From Bathymodiolus brooksi (lineage: Eukaryota > Mollusca > Bivalvia > Mytilida > Modiolidae), in the NCBI GenBank assembly GCA_963680875.1, contig OY804580.1:100044000-100107999 (forward strand): a DNA stretch of 64,000 nt, in the 5' to 3' direction. The translations under genes and the position numbers were made by a program. Shown here one piece after another: positions 1 through 11,916 of this stretch. Positions within the stretch are counted from its first letter, which is position 1. Every line of letters starts with the position of its first letter. The notes beneath the pieces are model-generated. The model was not told where the DNA came from. It did no database searches and worked only from the letters and a program-made list of their open reading frames with translations.

Positions 1-3000
1 ATTTAACACCTATCCCTTACCCTATATCTACGAGTGGTGTTAAACACCTAACCCTTAACCTATATCTACGAGTGGTGTTAAACACCTAACCCTTACCCTA
101 TATCTAAGAGTGGTGTTAAACACCTAACCCTAATGCTATATCTAAGAGTGGTGTTAAACAACTAACCCTATATCTAAGAGTGGCGTTAAACACCTAACCC
201 TATATCTAAGAGTGGCGTTAAACACCTAAGCCTAACCCTATATCTAAGAGTAGTGTTAGACGTCTAACCCTAACCCTATATCTAAGAGTGGTGTTAAACA
301 CCTAACCCTAACCCTATATCTAAGAGTAGTGTTAGACGTCTAACCCTAACCCTATATCTAAGAGTGGTGTTAAACACCTAACCCTAACCCTATATCTAAG
401 AGTGGCATTTAACACCTATCCCTTACCCTATATCTACGAGTGGTGTTAAACACCTAACCCTTACCCTATATCTACGAGTGGTGTTAAACACCTAACCCTT
501 ACCCTATATCTAAGAGTGGTGTTAAACACCTAACCCTAACCCTATATCTAAGAGCGGTGTTAAACACCTAACCCTATATCTAAGAGTGGTGTTAGACGTC
601 TAACCCTATATCTAAGAGTGGTGTTAAACACCTAACCCTAACCCTAACCCTATATCTAAGAGTGGTGTTAAACACCTAACCCTAACCCTATATCTAAGAG
701 TGGCGTTAAACACCTAACCCTAACCCTATATCTAAGAGTGGTGTTAAACACCTTACCCTATATCTAAGAGTGGTGTTAAACACCTAACCCTAACCCTATA
801 TCTAAGAGTGGTGTTAAACACCTAACCCTAACCCTATATCTAAGAGTGGTGTTAAACACCTAACCCTAACCCTATATCTAAGAGTGGTGTTAAACACCTA
901 ACCCTAACCCTATATCTAAGAGTGGTGTTAAACACCTAACCCTAACCCTATATCTAAGAGTGGCATTAAACACCTAACCCTAACCCTATATCTAAGAGTG
1001 GTGTTAAACACCTAACCCTAATGCTATATCTAAGAGTGGTGTTAAACACCTAACCCTATATCTAAGAGTGGTGTTAAACACCTAACCCTATATCTAAGAG
1101 TGGCGTTAAACACCTAAGCCTAACCCTATATCTAAGAGTGGTGTTAGACATCTAACCCTAACCCTATATCTAAGAGTGGCGTTAAACACCTAACCCTAAC
1201 CCTATATCTAAGAGTGGTGTTAAACACCTAACCCTATATCTAAGAGTGGTGTTAGACGTCTAACCCTATATCTAAGAGTGGCGTTAAACACCTAACCCTA
1301 ACCCTATATCTAAGAGTGGTGTTAAACACCTAACCCTATATCTAAGAGTGGCATTAAACACCTAACCCTAACCCTATATCTAAGAGTGGTGTTAAACACC
1401 TAACCCTATATCTACGAGTGGTGTTAAACACCTAAACCTAACCCTATATCTAAGAGTGGGGTTAAACACCTAACCCTAACCCTATATCTAAGAGTGGTGT
1501 TAAACACCTAACCCTAACTCTATATCTAAGAGTGATGTCAAACACCTAACCCTAACCCTATATCTAAGAGTGGCGTTAGACGTCTAACCCTAACCCTAAA
1601 TCTAAGAGTGGTGTTAAACACCTAACCCTAACCCTATATCTAAGAGTGGTGTTAAACACCTAACCCTAACCCTATATCTAAGAGTGGTGTTAAACACCTA
1701 ACCCTAACACTATATCTAAGAGTGGTGTTAAACACCTAACCCTAACCCTATATCTAAGAATGGTGTTAAACACCTAACCCTAACCCTATATCTAAGAGTG
1801 GGGTTAAACACCTAACCCTAACCCTATATCTAAGAATGGTATTAGACGTCTAACCCTAACCCTATATTTAAGAGTGGAGTTAAACACCTAACCCTAACCC
1901 TATATCTAAGAGTGGTGTTAAACACCTAACCCTATATCTAAGAGTGGTGTTAGACGTCTAACCCTAACCCTATATCTAAGAGTGGTGTTAAACACCTAAC
2001 CCTAACCCTATATCTAAGAGTGGCATTTAACACCTATCCCTTACCCTATATCTACGAGTGGTGTTAAACACCTAATCCTTACCCTATATCTACGAGAGGT
2101 GTTAAACACCTAACCCTTACCCTATATCTAATAGTGGTGTTAAACACCTAACCCTAACCCTATATCTAAGAGTGGCATTTAACACCTATCCCTTACCCTA
2201 TATCTACGAGTGGTGTTAAACACCTAGCCCTTACCCTATATCTACGAGTGGTGTTAAACACCTAACCCTTACCCTATATCTAAGAATGGTGTTAAACACC
2301 TAACCCTAACGCTATATCTAAGAGTGGTGTTAAACACCTAACCCTATATCTAAGAGTGGCGTTAAACACCTAACCCTATATCTAAGAGTGGCGTTAAACA
2401 CCTAAGCCTAACCCTATATCTAAGAGTGGTGTTAGAAGTCTAACCCTATATCTAATAGTGGCGCTAAACACCTAACCCTAACCCTATATCTAAGAGTGGT
2501 GTTAAACACCTAACCCTATATCTAAGAGTGGTGTTAAACACCTAACCCTAACCCTATATCTAAGAGTGGCATTAAACACCTAACCCTAACCCTATATCTA
2601 AGAGTGGTGTTAAACACCTAACCCTATATCTAAGAGTGGCGTTAAACACCTAACCCTATATCTAAGAGTGGCGTTAAACACCTAAGCCTAACCCTATATC
2701 TAAGAGTGGTGTTAAACACCTAACCCTAACACTATATCTAAGAGTGGTGTTAAACACCTAACCCTAACGCTATATCTAAGAGTGGTGTTAAACACCTAAC
2801 CCTATATCTAAGAGTGGCGTTAAACACCTAACCCTATATCTAAGAGTGGCGTTAAACACCTAAGCCTAACCCTATATCTAAGAGTGGTGTTAGACGTCTA
2901 ACCCTATATCTAAGAGTGGCGTTAAACACCTAACCCTAACCCTATATCTAAGAGTGGTGTTAAACACCTAACCCTATATCTAAGAGTGGCTTTAAACACC

Positions 3001-4004
3001 TAACCCTAACCCTATATCTAAGAGTGGCATTAAACACCTAACCCTAACCCTATATCTAAGAGTGGTGTTAAACACCTAACCCTATATCTAAGAGTGGTGT
3101 TAAACACCTAACCCTAACCCTATATCTAAGAGTGGGGTTAAACACCTAACCCTAACCCTATATCTAAGAGTGGTGTTAAACACCTAACCCTAACCCTATA
3201 TCCAAGAGTGGTGTTAAACACCTAATCCTAACCCTATATCTAAGAGTGGCGTTAGACGTCTAACCCTAACCCTATATCTAAGAGTGGCGTTAAACACCTA
3301 ACCCTAACCCTATATCTAAGAGTGGTGTTAAACACCTAACCCTAACCCTATATCTAAGAGTGGTGTTAAACACCTAACCCTAACACTATATCTAAGAGTG
3401 GTGTTAAACACCTAACCCTAACACTATATCTAAGAGTGGTGTTAAACACCTAACCCTAACCCTATATCTAAGAGTGGTGTTAAACACCTAACCCTAACCC
3501 TATATCTAAGAATGGTGTTAAACACCTAACCCTAACCATATATCTAAGAGTGGTGTTAGACGTCTAACCCTAACCCTATATCTAAGAGTGGCGTTAGACG
3601 TCTAACCCTAACCCTATATCTAAGAGTGGGGTTAAACACCTAACCCTAACCCTATATCTAAGAGTGGTGTTAAACACCTAACCCTAACCCTATATCTAAG
3701 AGTGGTGTTAAACACCTAACCCTAACCCTATATCTAAGAGTGGTGTTAAACACCTAACCCTATATCTAAGATTGGTGTTAGACGTCTAACCCTAACCCTA
3801 TATCTAAGAGTGGTGTTAAACACCTAACCCTAACCCTATATCTAAGAGTGGCATTTAACACCTATCCCTTACCCTATATCTATGAGTGGTGTTAAACACC
3901 TAACCCTTACCCTATATCTACGAGTGGTGTTAAACACCTAACCCTTACCCTATATCTAAGAGTGGTGTTAAACACCTAACCCTAACCCTATATCTAAGAG
4001 TGGC
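1..4004. repeat. Higher-order repeat copy 1 of the satellite
   Basis: The order of monomer variants repeats at a distance of 4004 bp. The start motif ATTTAACACCTATCCC at position 1 recurs at 4005; the rare CCTAAACC variant at 1431 recurs at 5435; the rare AGTGATGTCAAAC variant at 1531 recurs at 5535. All three offsets are 4004. Confidence 0.85.
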
Positions 4005-7000
4005 ATTTAACACCTATCCCTTACCCTATATCTACGAGTGGTGTTAAACACCTAACCCTTAACCTATATCTACGAGTGGTGTTAAACACCTAACCCTTAC
4101 CCTATATCTAAGAGTGGTGTTAAACACCTAACCCTAATGCTATATCTAAGAGTGGTGTTAAACAACTAACCCTATATCTAAGAGTGGCGTTAAACACCTA
4201 ACCCTATATCTAAGAGTGGCGTTAAACACCTAAGCCTAACCCTATATCTAAGAGTGGTGTTAGACGTCTAACCCTAACCCTATATCTAAGAGTGGTGTTA
4301 AACACCTAACCCTAACCCTATATCTAAGAGTAGTGTTAGACGTCTAACCCTAACCCTATATCTAAGAGTGGTGTTAAACACCTAACCCTAACCCTATATC
4401 TAAGAGTGGCATTTAACACCTATCCCTTACCCTATATCTACGAGTGGTGTTAAACACCTAACCCTTACCCTATATCTACGAGTGGTGTTAAACACCTAAC
4501 CCTTACCCTATATCTAAGAGTGGTGTTAAACACCTAACCCTAACCCTATATCTAAGAGCGGTGTTAAACACCTAACCCTATATCTAAGAGTGGTGTTAGA
4601 CGTCTAACCCTATATCTAAGAGTGGTGTTAAACACCTAACCCTAACCCTAACCCTATATCTAAGAGTGGTGTTAAACACCTAACCCTAACCCTATATCTA
4701 AGAGTGGCGTTAAACACCTAACCCTAACCCTATATCTAAGAGTGGTGTTAAACACCTTACCCTATATCTAAGAGTGGTGTTAAACACCTAACCCTAACCC
4801 TATATCTAAGAGTGGTGTTAAACACCTAACCCTAACCCTATATCTAAGAGTGGTGTTAAACACCTAACCCTAACCCTATATCTAAGAGTGGTGTTAAACA
4901 CCTAACCCTAACCCTATATCTAAGAGTGGTGTTAAACACCTAACCCTAACCCTATATCTAAGAGTGGCATTAAACACCTAACCCTAACCCTATATCTAAG
5001 AGTGGTGTTAAACACCTAACCCTAATGCTATATCTAAGAGTGGTGTTAAACACCTAACCCTATATCTAAGAGTGGTGTTAAACACCTAACCCTATATCTA
5101 AGAGTGGCGTTAAACACCTAAGCCTAACCCTATATCTAAGAGTGGTGTTAGACATCTAACCCTAACCCTATATCTAAGAGTGGCGTTAAACACCTAACCC
5201 TAACCCTATATCTAAGAGTGGTGTTAAACACCTAACCCTATATCTAAGAGTGGTGTTAGACGTCTAACCCTATATCTAAGAGTGGCGTTAAACACCTAAC
5301 CCTAACCCTATATCTAAGAGTGGTGTTAAACACCTAACCCTATATCTAAGAGTGGCATTAAACACCTAACCCTAACCCTATATCTAAGAGTGGTGTTAAA
5401 CACCTAACCCTATATCTACGAGTGGTGTTAAACACCTAAACCTAACCCTATATCTAAGAGTGGGGTTAAACACCTAACCCTAACCCTATATCTAAGAGTG
5501 GTGTTAAACACCTAACCCTAACCCTATATCTAAGAGTGATGTCAAACACCTAACCCTAACCCTATATCTAAGAGTGGCGTTAGACGTCTAACCCTAACCC
5601 TAAATCTAAGAGTGGTGTTAAACACCTAACCCTAACCCTATATCTAAGAGTGGTGTTAAACACCTAACCCTAACCCTATATCTAAGAGTGGTGTTAAACA
5701 CCTAACCCTAACACTATATCTAAGAGTGGTGTTAAACACCTAACCCTAACCCTATATCTAAGAATGGTGTTAAACACCTAACCCTAACCCTATATCTAAG
5801 AGTGGGGTTAAACACCTAACCCTAACCCTATATCTAAGAATGGTATTAGACGTCTAACCCTAACCCTATATTTAAGAGTGGAGTTAAACACCTAACCCTA
5901 ACCCTATATCTAAGAGTGGTGTTAAACACCTAACCCTATATCTAAGAGTGGTGTTAGACGTCTAACCCTAACCCTATATCTAAGAGTGGTGTTAAACACC
6001 TAACCCTAACCCTATATCTAAGAGTGGCATTTAACACCTATCCCTTACCCTATATCTACGAGTGGTGTTAAACACCTAATCCTTACCCTATATCTACGAG
6101 TGGTGTTAAACACCTAACCCTTACCCTATATCTAATAGTGGTGTTAAACACCTAACCCTAACCCTATATCTAAGATTGGCATTTAACACCTATCCCTTAC
6201 CCTATATCTACGAGTGGTGTTAAACACCTAGCCCTTACCCTATATCTACGAGTGGTGTTAAACACCTAACCCTTACCCTATATCTAAGAATGGTGTTAAA
6301 CACCTAACCCTAACGCTATATCTAAGAGTGGTGTTAAACACCTAACCCTATATCTAAGAGTGGCGTTAAACACCTAACCCTATATCTAAGAGTGGCGTTA
6401 AACACCTAAGCCTAACCCTATATCTAAGAGTGGTGTTAGACGTCTAACCCTATATCTAATAGTGGCGCTAAACACCTAACCCTAACCCTATATCTAAGAG
6501 TGGTGTTAAACACCTAACCCTATATCTAAGAGTGGTGTTAAACACCTAACCCTAACCCTATATCTAAGAGTGGCATTAAACACCTAACCCTAACCCTATA
6601 TCTAAGAGTGGTGTTAAACACCTAACCCTATATCTAAGAGTGGCGTTAAACACCTAACCCTATATCTAAGAGTGGCGTTAAACACCTAAGCCTAACCCTA
6701 TATCTAAGAGTGGTGTTAAGCACCTAACCCTAACACTATATCTAAGAGTGGTGTTAAACACCTAACCCTAACGCTATATCTAAGAGTGGTGTTAAACACC
6801 TAACCCTATATCTAAGAGTGGCGTTAAACACCTAACCCTATATCTAAGAGTGGCGTTAAACACCTAAGCCTAACCCTATATCTAAGAGTGGTGTTAGACG
6901 TCTAACCCTATATCTAAGAGTGGCGTTAAACACCTAACCCTAACCCTATATCTAAGAGTGGTGTTAAACACCTAACCCTATATCTAAGAGTGGCTTTAAA

Positions 7001-7931
7001 CACCTAACCCTAACCCTATATCTAAGAGTGGCATTAAACACCTAACCCTAACCCTATATCTAAGAGTGGTGTTAAACACCTAACCCTATATCTAAGAGTG
7101 GTGTTAAACACCTAACCCTAACCCTATATCTAAGAGTGGGGTTAAACACCTAACCCTAACCCTATATCTAAGAGTGGTGTTAAACACCTAACCCTAACCC
7201 TATATCCAAGAGTGGTGTTAAACACCTAATCCTAACCCTATATCTAAGAGTGGCGTTAGACGTCTAACCCTAACCCTATATCTAAGAGTGGCGTTAAACA
7301 CCTAACCCTAACCCTATATCTAAGAGTGGTGTTAAACACCTAACCCTAACCCTATATCTAAGAGTGGTGTTAAACACCTAACCCTAACACTATATCTAAG
7401 AGTTGTGTTAAAAAATAACCCTAACCCTATATCTAAGAGTGGTGTTAAACACCTAACCCTAACCCTATATCTAAGAATGGTGTTAAACACCTAACCCTAA
7501 CCATATATCTAAGAGTGGTGTTAGACGTCTAACCCTAACCCTATATCTAAGAGTGGCGTTAGACGTCTAACCCTAACCCTATATCTAAGAGTGGGGTTAA
7601 ACACCTAACCCTAACCCTATATCTAAGAGTGGTGTTAAACACCTAACCCTAACCCTATATCTAAGAGTGGTGTTAAACACCTAACCCTATATCTAAGAGT
7701 GGTGTTAGACGTCTAACCCTAACCCTATATCTAAGAGTGGTGTTAAACACCTAACCCTAACCCTATATCTAAGAGTGGCATTTAACACCTATCCCTTACC
7801 CTATATCTATGAGTGGTGTTAAACACCTAACCCTTACCCTATATCTACGAGTGGTGTTAAACACCTAACCCTTACCCTATATCTAAGAGTGGTGTTAAAC
7901 ACCTAACCCTAACCCTATATCTAAGAGTGGC
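4005..7931. repeat. Higher-order repeat copy 2
   Basis: Second copy of the 4-kb unit, shortened to 3927 bp by small losses. A damaged monomer (GTTAAAAAATAACCC) near 7407 and missing monomers near 7670 mark where it differs from copy 1. Confidence 0.8.
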
Positions 7932-10736
7932 ATTTAACACCTATCCCTTACCCTATATCTACGAGTGGTGTTAAACACCTAACCCTTAACCTATATCTAC
8001 GAGTGGTGTTAAACACCTAACCCTTACCCTATATCTAAGAGTGGTGTTAAACACCTAACCCTAATGCTATATCTAAGAGTGGTGTTAAACACCTAACCCT
8101 ATATCTAAGAGTGGCGTTAAACACCTAACCCTATATCTAAGAGTGGCGTTAAACACCTAAGCCTAACCCTATATCTAAGAGTGGTGTTAGACGTCTAACC
8201 CTAACCCTATATCTAAGAGTGGTGTTAAACACCTAACCCTAACCCTATATTTAAGAGTAGTGTTAGACGTCTAACCCTAACCCTATATCTAAGAGTGGTG
8301 TTAAACACCTAACCCTAACCCTATATCTAAGAGTGGCATTTAACACCTATCCCTTACCCTATATCTACGAGTGGTGTTAAACACCTAACCCTTACCCTAT
8401 ATCTACGAGTGATGTTAAACACCTAACCCTTACCCTATATCTAAGAGTGGTGTTAAACACCTAACCCTAACCCTATATCTAAGAGTGGCATTTAACACCT
8501 ATCCCTTACCCTATATCTACGAGTGGTGTTAAACACCTAACCCTTAACCTATATCTACGAGTGGTGTTAAACACCTAACCCTAACCCTATATCTAAGAGT
8601 GGCATTTAACACCTATCCCTTACCCTATATCTACGAGTGGTGTTAAACACCTAACCCTTATCCTATATCTACGAGTGGTGTTAAACACCTAACCCTTACC
8701 CTATATCTAAGAATGGTGTTAAACACCTAACCCTAACCCTATATCTAAGAGTGGTGTTAAACACCTAACCCTAACCCTATATCTAAGAGTAGTGTTAGAC
8801 GTCTAACCCTAACCCTATATCTAAGAGTGGTGTTAAACACCTAACCCTAACCCTATATCTAAGAGTGGCATTTAACACCTATCCCTTACCCTATATCTAC
8901 GAGTGGTGTTAAACACCTAACCCTTACCCTATATCTACGAGTGGTGTTAAACACCTAACCCTTACCCTATATCTAAGAGTGGTGTTAAACACCTAACCCT
9001 AACCCTATATCTAAGAGTGGCATTTAACACCTATCCCTTACCCTATATCTACGAGTGGTGTTAAACACCTAACCCTTTCCCTATATCTACGAGTGGTGTT
9101 AAACACCTAACCCTTACCCTATATCTAAGAGTGGTGTTAAACACCTAACCCTAACGCTATATCTAAGAGTGGTGTTAAACACCTAACCCTATATCTAAGA
9201 GTGGCGTTAAACACCTAACCCTATATCTAAGAGTGGCGTTAAACACCTAAGCCTAACCCTATATCTAAGAGTGGTGTTAGACGTCTAACCCTAACCCTAT
9301 ATCTAAGAGTGGTGTTAAACACCTAACCCTAACCCTATATCTAAGAGTGGTGTTAAACACCTAACCCTAACCCTATATCTAAGAGTGGCATTTAACCCCT
9401 ATCCCTTACCCTATATCTACGAGTGGTGTTACACCTAACCCTTACCCTATATCTACGAGTGGTGTTAAACACCTAACCCTTACCCTATATCTAAGAGTGG
9501 TGTTAAACACCTAACCCTAACCCTATATCTAAGAGTGGCATTTAACACCTATCCCTTACCCTATATCTACGAGTGGTGTTAAACACCTAACCCTTACCCT
9601 ATATCTACGAGTGGTGTTAAACACCTAACCCTTACCCTATATCTAAGAGTGGTGTTAAACACCTAACCCTAACCCTATATCTAAGAGTAGTGTTAGACAT
9701 CTAACCCTAACCCTATATCTAAGAGTGGTGTTAAACACCTAACCCTAACCCTATATCTAAGAGTGGCATTTAACACCTATCCCTTACCCTATATCTACGA
9801 GTGGTGTTACACCTAACCCTTACCCTATATCTACGAGTGGTGTTAAACACCTAACCCTTACCCTATATCTAAGAGTGGTGTTAAACACCTAACCCTAACC
9901 CTATATCTAAGAGTGGCATTTAACACCTATCCCTTACCCTATATCTACGAGTGGTGTTAAACACCTAACCCTTACCCTATATCTACGAGTGGTGTTAAAC
10001 ACCTAACCCTTACCCTATATCTAAGAGTGGTGTTAAACACCTAACCCTAACGCTATATCTAAGAGTGGTGTTAAACACCTAACCCTATATCTAAGAGTGG
10101 CGTTAAACACCTAACCCTATATCTAAGAGTGGCGTTAAACACCTAAGCCTAACCCTATATCTAAGAGTGGTTTTAGACGTCTAACCCTAACCCTATATCT
10201 AAGAGTGGCGTTAAACACCTAACCCTAACCCTATATCTAAGAGTGGTGTTAAACACCTAACCCTAACCCTATATCTAAGAGTGGCTTTAAACACCTAACC
10301 CTAACCCTATATCTAAGAGTGGCGTTAAACACCTAACCCTAACCCTATATCTAAGAGTGGCATTAAACACCTAACCCTAACCCTATATCTAAGAGTGGTG
10401 TTAGACGTCTAACCCTAACCTATATCTAAGAGTGGTGTTAAACACCTAACCCTATATCTAAGAGTGGTGTTAAACACCTAACCCTAACCCTATATCTAAG
10501 AGTGGTGTTAAACACCTAACCCTAACCCTATATCTAAGAGTGGCATTAAACACCTAACCCTATATCTAAGAGTGGCGTTAGACGTCTAACCCTAACCCTA
10601 TATCTAAGAGTGGTGTTAAACACCTAACCCTAACCCTATATCTAAGAGTGGTGTTAGACGTCTAACCTTATATCTAAGAGTGGCGTCAGACGTCTAACCC
10701 TAACCCTATATCTAAGAGTGGCGTTAAACACCTAAC
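7932..10736. repeat. Higher-order repeat copy 3, rearranged
   Basis: Begins like copies 1 and 2 but departs after about 8300 into repeated ATTTAACACCTATCCC blocks. A rare GTTACACC deletion variant at 9428 recurs at 9806, showing a more recent 378-bp local duplication. Confidence 0.7.
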
Positions 10737-10751
10737 CAGGGGTTTCAAAGT

Positions 10752-11880
10752 GGGCCGGTACCCGGTACTTTTACCCGTCTGAGATCGTGTATAGTACCGG
10801 CAGAAATTACTGAACCCCCCAAAATTAGCGGTGGTGGAAACCACAAGTACGATGGTCGATAGGCTTGTGGAATATTTTTCATAAAAAATTAATGATCACG
10901 TCAATTGCTGAATTCTCGCATTCAAATCGAACAACTGCGTCACGACCAAGTTTATGGGATATTCCCTGTTTTAAAAATAACTTTACCTTAGAATCGTAAA
11001 TAGCAGTTTGCGCATGCGGTAAATAGATATGTTTTCGGCCCAATGTCTTTTCATCCTTGTGTAAACTCGGACCGGAACAAAGCTGACATCATTTCAAAAT
11101 AAAAAAATGACCGATTACAAATTATGTTCAAGCACAATTTAGTGTAATCTTCAGTAATATAAGTATGATCATTATGTATTATGAATATATGACTACACAA
11201 TATTTTGTGCGATTTTTTTTATCCATTTAAAACCCAGGGTCGAATCATTCTGGGGCGTACTGTCTTGTTGCTTAACTCCGTCCATATTGCTTAACTTCCG
11301 GTATACAAAAATAAAAACCTATGGTTAATTTATTTACATATTTCGACGGGGCCATACCGCGGTTGTTCACAGAAATGAAAGTGTGCTGAAAAACATTTTT
11401 AAAAGGGGGTACAAGGAGATAAGGGATAGAAAATTACTAGAAATCTTGAAAAAGGACCGGACATGGCTAAAATACGAATTACGAATGTCAAAACGCCGGC
11501 CCCACTTTTTTTCCAAAATAATTTAATTTTGATTCAAATGTTAATAAATGTCTTCCCGCGAATCGTTTTTGTTCGAACATTTTTTTTGCACATAAGTCGT
11601 GAAAGTAACAATATATATTGTTTTTGTTTAATTATATTTGTATTGATCTATTAAAATTATAAATTTTATTAAAGATTGATGATTGCAAATTAAATTTATA
11701 TGTTTCATTAATTATGACACTTATATGTCTTGATCCGTGTCAATGGTCTTTGATGAGTTTAATTACTGGTAATAAAGTGAAAAAAACACACAAGCCAAGG
11801 TATTGTGAAAAAGAAAAGGACAAAGCCAACAAAAGAATTTTGAGAAGTTTAAGCTTTGATAACAATGGCTTGGTCAAGCC
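10752..11880. other. Left internal part of hAT-like element, no gene
   Basis: AT-rich single-copy-looking sequence. The longest open stretch (11463-11654) has no recognisable protein family and low complexity. Nothing else is seen here. Confidence 0.6.
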
Positions 11881-11914
11881 TAGCTGCAGAACTGTAGCTC
11901 TTTATGGTCCTTTT
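11881..11914 (+). repeat. Solo end of the Foldback/MULE-like family
   Basis: TAGCTGCAGAACTGTAGCTC and the following TTTATGGTCC match, with a few changes, the first 34 bases of the palindromic element at 61710. Only one end is present; it abuts the pearl-like element that follows. Confidence 0.6.
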
Positions 11915-11916
11915 AG

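Larger units (their letters stand above)
1..10736. repeat. Telomere-type composite satellite array
   Basis: Continuous tandem array. Each monomer is a 26-bp insert (TATATCTAAGAGTGGTGTTA followed by AACACC) joined to CCCTAA telomere-type units. Monomer lengths are 32, 38 or 44 bp because zero, one or two extra CCCTAA units are present. The C-rich strand is on +, the orientation expected at a left chromosome end. The insert core is an inverted repeat GGTGTT-A-AACACC; a common variant is the perfect palindrome GTTAGACGTCTAAC. A third variant (GGCATTTAACACCTATCCC) always opens a short block with TCTACGAG and CCCTTACCC changes. No long pure CCCTAA run is present, so the window does not show a true telomere end. 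No gene lies in it. Confidence 0.95.

Noticed and set aside
1..10736. True chromosome end
   Set aside because: No run of more than about three CCCTAA units occurs, and the window starts in mid-array; the array can be interstitial.
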